Source: Telopea speciosissima
Taxonomy: Eukaryota; Streptophyta; Magnoliopsida; Proteales; Proteaceae
Assembly: GCF_018873765.1 (NCBI RefSeq)
Contig: NC_057924.1
Location: 15,091,001-15,155,000 of the forward strand
Direction: 5' to 3'
DNA length: 64,000 nucleotides
Under the pieces are notes generated by a model. That model searched no databases, was not told the DNA's origin, and worked only from the letters and a program-made list of their open reading frames with translations. Shown piece by piece: positions 1 to 9,727 of the stretch (the first letter of the stretch is position 1; every line of letters begins with the position of its first letter). Made by a program: the position numbers and the translations under genes.

Positions 1-219
1 TTTGAAGGTGAGGGCGGAGCTGTTTGGTTCCAACTTGCAAAGCAAACCTAACCTTAACCCTACTCGCTGTTTGCCTAAGAATTGGTTCTTAGATATAAAA
101 ACTTAGGCTATGTTTGGATGTCAAGTGTTAACCGAATTGTGCTGTACCCGGGTTAGGGGCCCCCACCCATGCTGCAGCAACGCGAGCCGCGACCCACTTG
201 GGGTGAATAAGTTGGCCAC
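1..219. other. Distal 3' flank of copy A, no gene
   Basis: No coding signal was found. The first bases (a TTGAAGGTG...GGCGGAG block) closely match the stretch beginning near 63433, so both window edges lie in the same kind of duplicated flank. Confidence 0.5.
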
Positions 220-341
220 TTAGGGCCTGCATGATAACACTTTTATTTCTGGGCCATGTTTCTATTCCAAAAGTAATTTTTCTATTTCTATTACTGGGCC
301 AAATTTCTTGACAAAAAAAAAAGTGTTTAGTAATGCGCAGT

Positions 342-494
342 AACACCTTGCAAGGCTAAATACTCTTGGGTGACCGATAGCGAAGTAGTACTGTGAGGGA
401 AGGGTGAAAAGAATCCCCATCGGGCCGGGAGTGAAATAGAACATGAAACCGTAAGCTCCCAAGCAGTGGGAGGAGACCAGGGCTCTGACCACGT
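342..494 (+). pseudogene. Plastid 23S rRNA fragment (nuclear plastid DNA)
   Basis: About 150 bases read as the domain of chloroplast/bacterial-type large-subunit rRNA that contains the segments CTTGCAAGGCTAAATACT, GGTGACCGATAGCGAAGTAG and GAACATGAAACCGTAAGCTC. It differs from the plastid form as I remember it by several C-to-T or G-to-A changes and a short insertion near 457, as expected for old organelle DNA in the nucleus. It is far too short to be functional rRNA. It lies inside the TIR element at 223-1470. Confidence 0.75.
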
Positions 495-743
495 CCATTC
501 CGTTAGTACTAATGGAACATGTAGGAACAAAGAGAAGTAGATCTATTCTATACCCGATAAGTACAAATACACAATGGGGTTGGCCACCTTTTCTATGAGC
601 AAATGCGTAGATACTTGCTCATCATTTGAATAACCCATTCATAAGAATTTCCTTTCTTCATTCTGTCTTCCTTTACGAACTTTCCAATTTCTGTTTCTGG
701 AACTTCAATAAAGTTTAAAAAATGTTACTGCATACCCGAAAAT

Positions 744-1215
744 TTGATGGAGGTAGTGGTGATGGTGGTGGCGGTGGAGGTAATGGAGGTGGTGGTGGTG
801 GTGGTGGTGGAGAGATGGTGGCGACAATGGTGGAAATGTGGGGGTGCGGTGGCAGTTGTGGAGGAGGTGGTGGTGGTGGCGATAGTGGTGCTAGTGGCGG
901 CAATGGTGGCAGCGATGGTGGAAATGGTGGCGATGGTGGAGGCGGTAGCGGTGGTGGGTAGGAGGTAGTGATGGTGGTGGTGGTAGTGGCAATAGTGGCA
1001 GCGGCAGTGGTAGAGGAGGTGGCGATGGCGACAGTGGTAGTGGAAATGGTGGGGATGCGATGGCGGTGGTGGTGGCAGTGGTAGAGGAGGTGGTCGTGGT
1101 GGCAATGGTGGAGGAGGTGGTGGCAATAGAGGTGGTGGTGGTGGAGGAGGTGGTAATGGTGGTGTAGTGGAGGCAGTAGCAGTGGTTCTAGTGGAGGAGG
1201 TGGTGGCGGCAAAGG
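744..1215. repeat. GGN (GGT/GGC/GGA) trinucleotide repeat tract
   Basis: About 470 bp of imperfect GGT, GGC, GGA, GTG and GCA triplets. All six frames stay open for long stretches and translate to poly-Gly, poly-Val or poly-Pro/His, so the apparent ORFs are low-complexity artefacts. The tract is inside the TIR element at 223-1470. Confidence 0.85.
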
Positions 1216-1473
1216 TGTCTCGTAGAGATGAGAGCCGTGGAGATAGGTTGAACACCCCCACTTCGTTCTTTCCCTGTTTTATTTCTGGAATAGAGAGGTT
1301 CCAAATTGGAGCTTCTTTTTTTCTATTTCTCAGCTACTTTTTGGTCTCGGTTCATTCCTAAGAACAAAAGATGAACTAGTTTTTTAACAAACAGATTTCT
1401 ACTATTTTTTTGTTACTAGGAACAAAAAAAATAGAGAAATAAATAATCAAAAGTGTTATCATGCAGGCCCTTA

Positions 1474-1985
1474 AGGTGCCCCTCCTCTTTGAGAGTTGTA
1501 TTTCTATTAGGAATACAGCTGGGAAGGGGGCTGACTATATATATATACTCCTAATTTAGCCCCTAACCCTAATTGCAATCTTGCAACGTTGAGTTCTCTC
1601 TCTTTCACTCTCAATCTTGTTCTCCAAATTACTATCTTGTTCTTTGTGGGATTCCATCCATTCCCAAAGATTTGCGATATGGAGTTCTAAGCAGAGAAGC
1701 CTTTCGAGATACTCAATAAGAAGAATTGTTTATCGTGGTGCTTGTAACCGAAAGCTTGGTTCTAGATACATAGTCTATAGAAATTCTAATGACCAAAACC
1801 CTAGAATCGGCCAAATTAAATCAGCTGATTTTTGAAACAATGATTAAGAATACTACAAAAACAAAAAAAGAAATTGACTATGTATCTAGAACCAGGATAT
1901 GGGCAATGATGAAGAGAAATTGAAAGGTACTTCTTAAAGTGATGGAATACTCATAGTTGAGTGCCCCTTCTTTGACTTCATCTAA
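1474..1985. other. Proximal 3' flank of copy A, no gene
   Basis: No gene seen. The part near 1530-1620 has a TATATATATA tract followed by a CT-rich leader, like a decayed LTR promoter. From about 1790 onward the sequence matches the 3' flanks of the other WSD copies (ACCAAAACCCTAGAAT, then GGGCAATGATGAAGAG), leading into the stop codon of copy A. Confidence 0.45.
1757..1894. repeat. Short inverted repeat, 19-bp perfect arms
   Basis: The arms at 1757-1775 and 1876-1894 are exact reverse complements (TGGTTCTAGATACATAGTC and its complement) separated by 100 bases. The other copies' flanks do not show this right arm, so it may be repair-templated filler or a remnant MITE. Confidence 0.6.
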
Positions 1986-3007
1986 TCAAGGACTGCATAC
2001 AGCGGCTCTAAATATCCTTGTGAAGGCATTTTCCAAGCAAGAAATATACAATTTCTCATTTATGAAACCTTTCTCTGCCCCCACTGCCACCCTTAGCTTT
2101 CCCATGTAACTCACAATTGTTACAGCAAGACTCTGCAAATCTCATCAATACATTCCACTTATTATTAATAAACAAGTAAAGTCAAATTCAAATGAAAAGG
2201 GATTCATGGGTTAGTTATGGGCTTAAGCCCAATTTTAGACCCAAACAAATTCATGGTTGAATTAACTTATTGGGCCGGCCCATGCACACCTCTTCCCTGT
2301 TCAAATTGATTTTGAGACACAAGAGGTTTTTAAGTTCTTACCTGAGGGGCGCCAACCACCATGAAGTACAGTCCCCTAATAGGATGATCAGCCAATGACA
2401 TTTGTTCCATTGGCCCAATCATATTCGTGATCGCCATGCTCGTGTTCTTTAGCGTGCTATGAACATATTGAGCTGTTGTCTGTGAAGCCCCCAAAAATAT
2501 TAAGGTTAGATCTTACTTATTCAAATTTAGTTTAATTCCCTTCATCGTAGGTGAATATATGAAGAATCTCTTTATCCATGACGATTTGACGATATGATTA
2601 GATTTTGGGAAGAATGAATGTCATCATTAACTCCCATTTATCCTGTCCAATCATAGGGTCATATCCCATTGATATGAATTCATCCTCTCCTTTTCACCAT
2701 AGTAGGTTAAGAGATATTGGGTAATTAATACTTATTAAGATTAGATCTTAATTAAGGATGCACTATACTTGCCTCAGGACCTCTGGTTTTCCTCATCATT
2801 TCTAGAGAGTTCACCAGTAAGATAAACCCCTAATGACCCTCTTTTCCTCTTAATTATTTCCCGTACTTTGTGGACGAAATTGAGGGGGTTCACCATTTCT
2901 GCATCAGCTGAATCAGGAATCGACACGTGTAAGAAGATGAACTGGTTGCCCCATGGTGACTTTGAATCTGGTTTATTCATCATCTCCTTAAGTGACATTT
3001 GATAATT

Positions 3008-3264
3008 ATTGATTATTCTAGTGTTTAGGAGCACCAGTGCCGTCGAATGTGAATTGCTAGAACCTGGAGGACCCAAATTTTGCATGTATAGCCGTGTTCC
3101 GTAGAATATTATCCCAGTAATGACATCATTAATTGTCTGGATTAAGTTAAAAAGGAGAAAGATTAGTGAGTAAAACTTTAAATTAAATCACAAGATAAGC
3201 TGCTTAATCCCACAAAAATGATAAATAGTAACCATTGGTGATTGAATGCATGCATGGTGACAAC
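3008..3264. repeat. 257-bp direct repeat, copy 1 (WSD exon 3/intron 2)
   Basis: Identical by eye to 6165-6421 at a constant offset of 3157 with no indels. It spans the 5' 129 bp of exon 3, its splice acceptor and 128 bp of intron 2. It ends with GGTGACAAC exactly where the Copia LTR starts at 3265. Confidence 0.93.
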
Positions 3265-6164
3265 TGTAAGGGTATTTATGTAATATCCCTTTATATGTTC
3301 TCATATAATCCTACTTGTATTAATGCCCAGGCTGTGAGGGGCAATCTAGTAATTAGCCCATCTGTCCTAAACCCTAGTTTTCCTATATATACTAGCTGGA
3401 GGCAGCAGTCTGGGTATTCCAAACTAGATACTCAGGGTGTAATGCTTTAAGCAACTTTGTGCTTAAACCCTAAACCCTAACAATCTTAAAGCATTATTAT
3501 TTTTTTTTTCGTTTCTCTGCGATCAAGATCGGCTTCGGCAGAATTGCGTTGAAGATCGCATTAAGATCGATCCTTGATTCGATTTTGGAGATCGTATGTG
3601 ACGATTTTACAGGTTTTCTTTTGAGAGACTGGCGTAGGTTTTCCTTTGAGAAATCTGTTTCACGTCTTCGGCTTTAGGTGCGATCGTGGTTCACAATTTT
3701 GATTTGAGAGATCACATTACGCTTGGAAGATCGTTTCTTGTTTCGGCTTTTGGACAATCCCAACATCCGCGCTAGCAGCCTGCATTAGTGTGTACATTAC
3801 AAGTGTCGATACCGCTGCACCGTCGCGATCTTTTCCTCCTTCATCTAAATCCAGGGTTCTCCATCTCAGGTGTGACTGTTCCTTGAGCATTTATTTTTTT
3901 TTATTTGATCTTTTGTTTGGGCATATAAACAAATCACTTAATATGGAGAAACACGCTGTTCCAATTGAGATGATCAAATTGGAAAGTTTTAGTGGCTCGA
4001 GTTCGATTCTTGGAAAAGGAAGACTCAGTTTGGACTCGAAGTACCTTAATATTTTCTACACCGTAGTAAATACTTTTTCGATTGTACGGACCTAATCGAA
4101 GCCCAATGGATAAGTGATGAGGACTTTTGCAAAGACTACCTATTGAAGCGCTGTCAGATAGGGCAGAGACCTATAGTAAATATGAGTCTGCAAAGAGATT
4201 TGGGAAAACCTAGAAGCCCAATTCAAAAAGGAGGAGGACCTATCAAAAACTCATTTGGTTGACAAGTTTATGGACTTCAAGTTTCAAGAAGATAAGGAGA
4301 TACTTCCACAAGTAACAGACTTTGAGAACTTGAGAACAAAATTGAACCAAGAAAACATCCCCGTTGTTGATGCATTCTTAGTGGGTGCAATTATCTTTAA
4401 GTTACCCTCTACCTGGCATTCCTTTAAAACTGAGATGCACAGAAAGAAAACACAAGTGGGGCTGGATGATCTCAAACGGTTCATTAGAATCGAAGATGAG
4501 AACAGAGCCAGGAATAACTTGGAGATGGTGAAACAACAACAGGCATCTGCCAATTTGGTTTCACAACCCAAGAAATATCCTAGGCAGTCCAAGCCACCTA
4601 AGAAAGAACCCCAACAGTTGGAGGCCAAAAAGCCTAATTTTAAAAAGAGGGGCAAGTGCCGCAACTGTGGAAAGTGGGGTCACTATGCATCTGAGTGTAG
4701 GGGTCCTAAGAAAGGGAACACTGACACACCACAGAAGGAAGTTCACATGCTTTGGTGGACAAGACTGAGCCTACTAACTTTGTTGCCATGATTGGCAAGG
4801 GTAAGGGGTTGGCCAAGACATCTTCGATTGGTGGTTAGACTGGAGCGACTTGTCATGTTTGCAATAGCAAGGACCGCTCACCGATGTTGTTCAAGTAGCA
4901 GAGACTGTCACTGTTGCAAATGGAGACGTCGTGGAAGTGGCTCAACAAGGGACAGCGAACCTGGTTCTCTCATCAGGTAAAATATTAACTTTGAAAAATG
5001 TTAAAATCTTTCCTGGTTTTGAAAAGAATTTAATTTCCATTGGAATTTTGCTTGATGCTGGCATGTCTATTACTTTTAGTAGTGGTAGAGTAACATTGTC
5101 TGTTAACTCCTTTTATTTTGGATGTGCTTATAATTTGAATGGTATGTTTAGGTTGAGTTTAGCTAATGAGACAATAAACCAGGTTAACCATAATTTACTT
5201 GATCCCAAAATACTACATTGTAGGTTAGGACATGTGAACTATAGGAAAATGCTCAAACTAGCTAAAACTCATAATTTACCATTAGACACTTCAATTAGAT
5301 TTAACAGATATGAAGTGTGTGCTCAAACTAAAATAACTAGAAAACCGTTCAGACCGGTTTCTAGGAGCACTCAACTTCTTGAACTTATACATTCTGACAT
5401 TTGTGACTTTAAAAGCTACACAACTAGAGGAGGTCGGAAGTATTTGATAACATTTATAGACGATTTTTCTAGATATTGTCATTTATACCTGTTAAAATCT
5501 AAAGATGAAGCTTTTGAAAAATTTAAAATTTTCAAGAATAGGGTAGAAAATCAGTTGAACTTGAAAATTAAAAGATTTAGAAGTGATAGGGGAGGAGAAT
5601 ACAAATTGTGAGTTCAAGGAATTGTGCCTCTCCGCAGCATAATCCTTGAAACTACTGCTCCTTACTCACCTCAATCAAATGGCATATTGAAAGAAAGAAC
5701 AGGACGTTAACAGAGATGTTAAACTCCATGTTATTTGACAGCTGGTATGCCCTCTTGCTATTGGGGAGAAGCAGTGTTGACTGCAAATCACATTCTAAAT
5801 AGACTACCACATTCAAAACTGACTTCTACACCTTATGAACTATGGCATAATCATCCCTGTAGATATGACACTCTTAAGGTTTGAGCTGTGTAGCTTATGT
5901 TAGGATACAAGACCCTAGGAGACCTAAGATGGGAACTAGAACAAACACTTGTGTATATCTTGGTTGTGCAGAAGACAGTGCTGCAGATCGGTTTTTGGAT
6001 CTATCAACCAATGTGGTGATAGAATCTAGGGATGCTATATTCTTTGAGGATAAATTCCTTAGAGATAAAGGCCTGACCTTGCTTGGTTTGACTGAAGTGG
6101 TTACAGAATCACCTTTGGAATCTGAACCAATTGTTTTTGACACTACTCCCACAATGCTCCTTGA
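3265..6164 (+). mobile_element. Copia retrotransposon, 3'-truncated
   Basis: It starts with an LTR beginning TGTAAGGG, about 185 bp long (3265-3449), the same family as the nearly complete Copia at 23101-29133 but on the opposite strand. The leader, gag, zinc knuckle, protease and integrase follow. The element stops abruptly after the integrase C-terminal region at about 6164; reverse transcriptase, RNase H and the 3' LTR are absent. The next base belongs to a duplicate of WSD exon 3, joined across a 3-4 base overlap (ATT). It sits in intron 2 of copy A. Confidence 0.9.
3943..6164 (+). pseudogene. Copia gag-protease-integrase remnant
   Basis: Fragments of a Copia polyprotein in shifting frames. 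Gag starts near 3943 (MEKHAVPIEMIKLES). A CCHC zinc knuckle (CRNCGKWGHYASEC) lies near 4657-4700. The protease motif near 4830 (WWLD then GATCHV) has lost the codon that completes DSG. The GAG-pre-integrase and integrase core (DICDFKSY, FIDDFSRY, SDRGGEY) read at 4931-5611, then break at the last catalytic region, and a C-terminal piece (NTCVYLGCAED) reads from 5881. Multiple frameshifts make it inactive. Confidence 0.85.
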
Positions 6165-6421
6165 ATTGATTATTCTAGTGTTTAGGAGCACCAGTGCCGT
6201 CGAATGTGAATTGCTAGAACCTGGAGGACCCAAATTTTGCATGTATAGCCGTGTTCCGTAGAATATTATCCCAGTAATGACATCATTAATTGTCTGGATT
6301 AAGTTAAAAAGGAGAAAGATTAGTGAGTAAAACTTTAAATTAAATCACAAGATAAGCTGCTTAATCCCACAAAAATGATAAATAGTAACCATTGGTGATT
6401 GAATGCATGCATGGTGACAAC
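6165..6421. repeat. 257-bp direct repeat, copy 2
   Basis: Second copy of 3008-3264. After it the sequence continues as normal WSD intron 2 (AACTGATCAATGG), as in copies B and D. The original locus therefore had one copy, and the second arose together with the Copia insertion. Confidence 0.93.
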
Positions 6422-8133
6422 AACTGATCAATGGAAACATAAAACAGATCGATAGCCCCAAGTAGAAAATAAGTAGAAACATAAAACTTCCAAATATAAA
6501 AATATAGAACTAATGTGAGGATATTCCATTCCCACCCCAACAACATGTAGTATTTATAAGGATAGCTGAGCATAGACATTATATAGAGCACCTCTGACTT
6601 CACCCATATATAAAGGCATTAAAGATCATAACTTGCACTGAAACAGTACCTTTAATGTTGGACATAGACACTGTTGTCGGTTGGTGAATGGTGAACTTTC
6701 CATTTCATGATGAAACATACAATTCCATCCACATTTTTCCTTTGGGAGGTGTGGGGGGCTTCTAGCAGGGGGCCAATGAAAACGTGGGGCAGTCATTTTG
6801 CGGTCCTCTTTGTCTGAGTGGAGGGCCACTCTGTCTTTCAGGGTTCTTTTTTCTCTTTCAAAAAAAGAGTTTTCTACCATGTCGTCACTACACCTTTTAC
6901 CACTCAACATGCTACTTATCGGCCGTTTCTACCATTTTACTTGCTAATACCTATGTAGTTAATGTTAATAGAATTAATACCGATGCATTTTTTTTTGGGG
7001 GGAGGGGGGATAGTGTGGAGGTTTGAAAATGCTCGTATCATAGTAATTGTATTTCTGGAAAAGTATCTATAATTCTTGTGCATAAAACCTTTTGTAGAAG
7101 TATAGATTTTCAAAATTTTGAGAAATTTATTTATTACATTAAATTAAAACACATTTAGACAATTTGGCATGCCTCGTTGGTACTAATTGGTAGTTTAAAA
7201 ACACATTTAGACAAATTTTGCCTCAAATGAATGGATAAAAATATTAATTGTGCTAAATATGAAAAGATTACAATAACAAAGTTAGAATATGTTTAGACTA
7301 ATGGCTAGCAAACTAATTGTTAATTTAAAATTGTTCTAGATATGAAAAAAAAATTAATATAATAAAGTTAGAAAATGTTCTCATCAAAATAGAGTTTGTT
7401 TAGACTAATGGCTAGCACAAATAATTGGAAATTTTAAAAGGCCTAAATTAACAACTCATCAAAAGCGTATATTTAATTATAAATTTTTTTTTTATTTAAA
7501 CAATAACAAGATTCTCATGTTAAGTTCTTTCTAGAAAATTAGGAGTTTAGATAATTATTTCTACATGTAACAACCTCATATTAATACTATCCTTCATGTA
7601 ATAATATTATATGTAAGAGACTCTATTTGAATTGTTGATTTTGAGATGGATACTACTAGATCTTGATTTTAGATCAATGGAGGACTATTATTCAACTATT
7701 TAAGTAAGCATTTTCTTGTAAAAAGGAGGTTTGGGGGGGGGGGGGGTAATTCCAACTGTGACAAAGCTAGCTAGTTAGACTTGATGGAGAAGGATAAAAC
7801 ATGTAATTCCAACAACTTTCATCATCTCCAAACACAACCTAAATGATTGTCACTTTGTTTATGTTGAATCATAAACACCACATTCCTTCTTAACAAACAA
7901 GATATATATATATTTTTTTTATAGTAAGTTGGTCTAATAAGGAAAAAGGTACAAATTAAAAACAAAGAAAAGGAAAGCACAAGAAAGTAGTTTTCTTGTT
8001 GGAAAAGGTCAAACATACTAAAAAGTGGAAAGTTTTAAGAATCTAGAAAGATCTTGACATAGAATCCACATCACATTATTATCGTAGGAAAATTATCATC
8101 TCGATTTATCTGTCCTTCCATTTCATCTAATAG
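6422..8133 (-). other. Intron 2 of copy A
   Basis: AT-rich intron shared in patches with intron 2 of B (17150-18700) and D (49600-51200). It has a run of 14 G near 7733-7746 and AT-rich stretches. No coding signal. It keeps the empty sites (CTGAGCAT near 6567; GGGCCAATGAAAAC near 6770) of two foldback elements found in copy D. Confidence 0.6.
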
Positions 8134-8278
8134 GAGGGGGAGGGGGGGGAGGGGGAGGGGGGGAGTGGACCCCACCCGGGCAGTGTGTTCGGGCAAGGGG
8201 TAGGGTGATCATTTTTGTCCCCTATAAGAGTAAATAGAGGAAATGGAGGAGCAAATAAATGGAGACGATAAAGATCCA
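8134..8278. repeat. Foldback MITE family, degraded member
   Basis: It shares the loop core of the family (GGGCAAGGGGTAGGGTGATCATTT) and the right terminus GATAAAGATCC with elements at 50011, 51355 and 60179. The left arm is replaced by a G-rich run, so no hairpin forms. Confidence 0.5.
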
Positions 8279-9282
8279 GTTCTCGTATGCTCCTTGGTCG
8301 ACAGGTGGATTCCATTCATTCTCTCTCCCATTAGCATAGGTCTTTTTGGCTTTGGTGAAATCCATAAGTCGATCAAGGGGTGTACGAGAATGTGATCCGG
8401 ACTATTATCCTGACATGCATTATTCGAAGAGTCCCATCCATCCACCAAAAGTTAGCATAGTCCTCTCAATGCATATTATACTCTAACATTAATGCAAAAT
8501 TTGAAAACCATTAGTGACAATGCGACATATTAAAAACATTCATCTTAAAAAACTGTTTTTATCATCCGTGAATGCGAAATCGACCTAGATTGCATACCAA
8601 ACACTGCCTTTTAAATTAAATGATATCGTAAGGCAACAATACCCCACCAAGCTTGTCCTTGATTTGTTTGATCTGGTCAAGAGAGAATGTCACAGTTGAA
8701 ATGGTGATGGGCCGGAACTCCACCCCCTCATTGCCAGCCCTAATTGGTGTCCAATCATCTTCTACGAAACTACTCTTCAGAATGCTCCATGCAAAGTCTG
8801 AGGTAGTGTTGATGAACATTGAGAGAATATCAGTCACTCTCTTAAAGATACTGCTTCTTCTGTTGTTGGAATCAGAACTGATGAGACCCTGCTTTGATGA
8901 AGGAAATGTTAAAGGAAGAGAAGGGTTATCAGCCCTTCTTAAGCAATTAAATAAAGCTCCCATGAGTGAGAAGCCATCACCCAGTGCATGATGAAGCTTA
9001 AATACTACAGTCCCAGCTGCATTACTTGTTGGGTATTTGATTAAGTGAATCTCCCACAAGGGCCTGCTTTGTGGGAGCTTTTCCATGGCTATTTTGGCCA
9101 AATATTCTTGCAAGTACTCCTCGTAAGATTCCGGCGATAACCCATCTGGGAAGATAGGGACATGAACATGATCTTCCACTTTCACATCCACCCTCTTCCA
9201 TTGCTTCACACCGTGCTCGTCTCTAACCTGAAAAACCATCAAATAAAACCGGATTGGTAAGTGTTGACTGCTGTGGAGTTGA

Positions 9283-9284
<2 letters not shown>

Positions 9285-9334
<50 letters not shown>
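9285..9334. repeat. (GA)n microsatellite replacing a splice donor
   Basis: About 25 GA units. In copies B and D a shorter GA run is separated from exon 1 by the donor sequence; here the run abuts the exon directly, so the donor has been lost. Confidence 0.9.
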
Positions 9335-9338
<4 letters not shown>

Positions 9339-9727
9339 AGCGAGGGTTTATTGGGAGGAAAACAGTTTTAAGCAAAGAGTTGGTCTGTGAGCCATCAATG
9401 GGAATGTCAGATTCCAAAGCAGCGAGGATGGAGATGGAGAGCACAGAACTGTTGAAGTACTGACCAGTCGGGCTCACTGGTTCGTCAACTTCTACAACAT
9501 CAGCTCTGTCTCCAATGAACTGATCCATTTGAATCCTTTGATGCCCGACTTGTAAGTTGAACCATACCATGGGCCTCTAAATCTATATAACAACGATCTA
9601 TCAATTAGGTATTGGATCGTCGGTGTAATTGCTGTCACATTAATATATTCTCTTTTTTTTGGTAAATATTGCTGTCACATTAAAATGCCAACCGTGTATG
9701 GGAGGCACATAATCAGCAATTTTTAAA

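Larger units (their letters stand above)
223..1470. mobile_element. PIF/Harbinger-like TIR element, non-autonomous
   Basis: The two ends are perfect 22-bp inverted repeats beginning GGGCCTGCATGATAACAC. They are flanked on both sides by the trinucleotide TTA (220-222 and 1471-1473). A GGG-starting TIR with a TTA duplication is typical of the PIF/Harbinger (Tourist) superfamily. No transposase is encoded. Instead the interior holds a plastid 23S rRNA fragment (342-494), an unidentified segment (500-720) and a GGN trinucleotide repeat (744-1215). Both ends and the target duplication are visible directly; the superfamily assignment is inferred from them. Confidence 0.75.
1986..9528 (-). pseudogene. 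WSD1-like acyltransferase, copy A (broken)
   Basis: Wax ester synthase/diacylglycerol acyltransferase family. Exons on the minus strand: exon 1 from the ATG at 9528 to about 9335, exon 2 8643-9227, exon 3 2773-3136, exon 4 2342-2479, exon 5 1986-2132. Exon 2 is open and has HHALGDG; exon 4 has NMIGP. Three lesions are visible. First, the exon 1 donor present in B and D (ATCATG|GTTGGT) is gone, and coding sequence runs straight into a CT repeat. Second, exon 3 is 364 bp instead of 363, with one extra base near 2802 that shifts the frame to a stop. Third, intron 2 holds a truncated Copia and a partial second copy of exon 3 (6165-6293). A functional product is unlikely. The upstream neighbour is a Pack-MULE. 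Confidence 0.85.

Noticed and set aside
342-494. A functional rRNA gene
   Set aside because: Only about 150 bp of plastid-type 23S with substitutions and an insertion, lying inside a TIR element.
715-1261. Three long open frames over the GGN tract (His/Pro-rich on minus, Gly/Val-rich on plus)
   Set aside because: Low-complexity trinucleotide repeat keeps all frames open; no start context, domain or splice structure.
8653-8991. A 112-codon plus-strand frame repeated in copies A, B, D and E (also 20396, 51588, 60425)
   Set aside because: It is the exact antisense of conserved WSD exon 2 and recurs only because the exon does.
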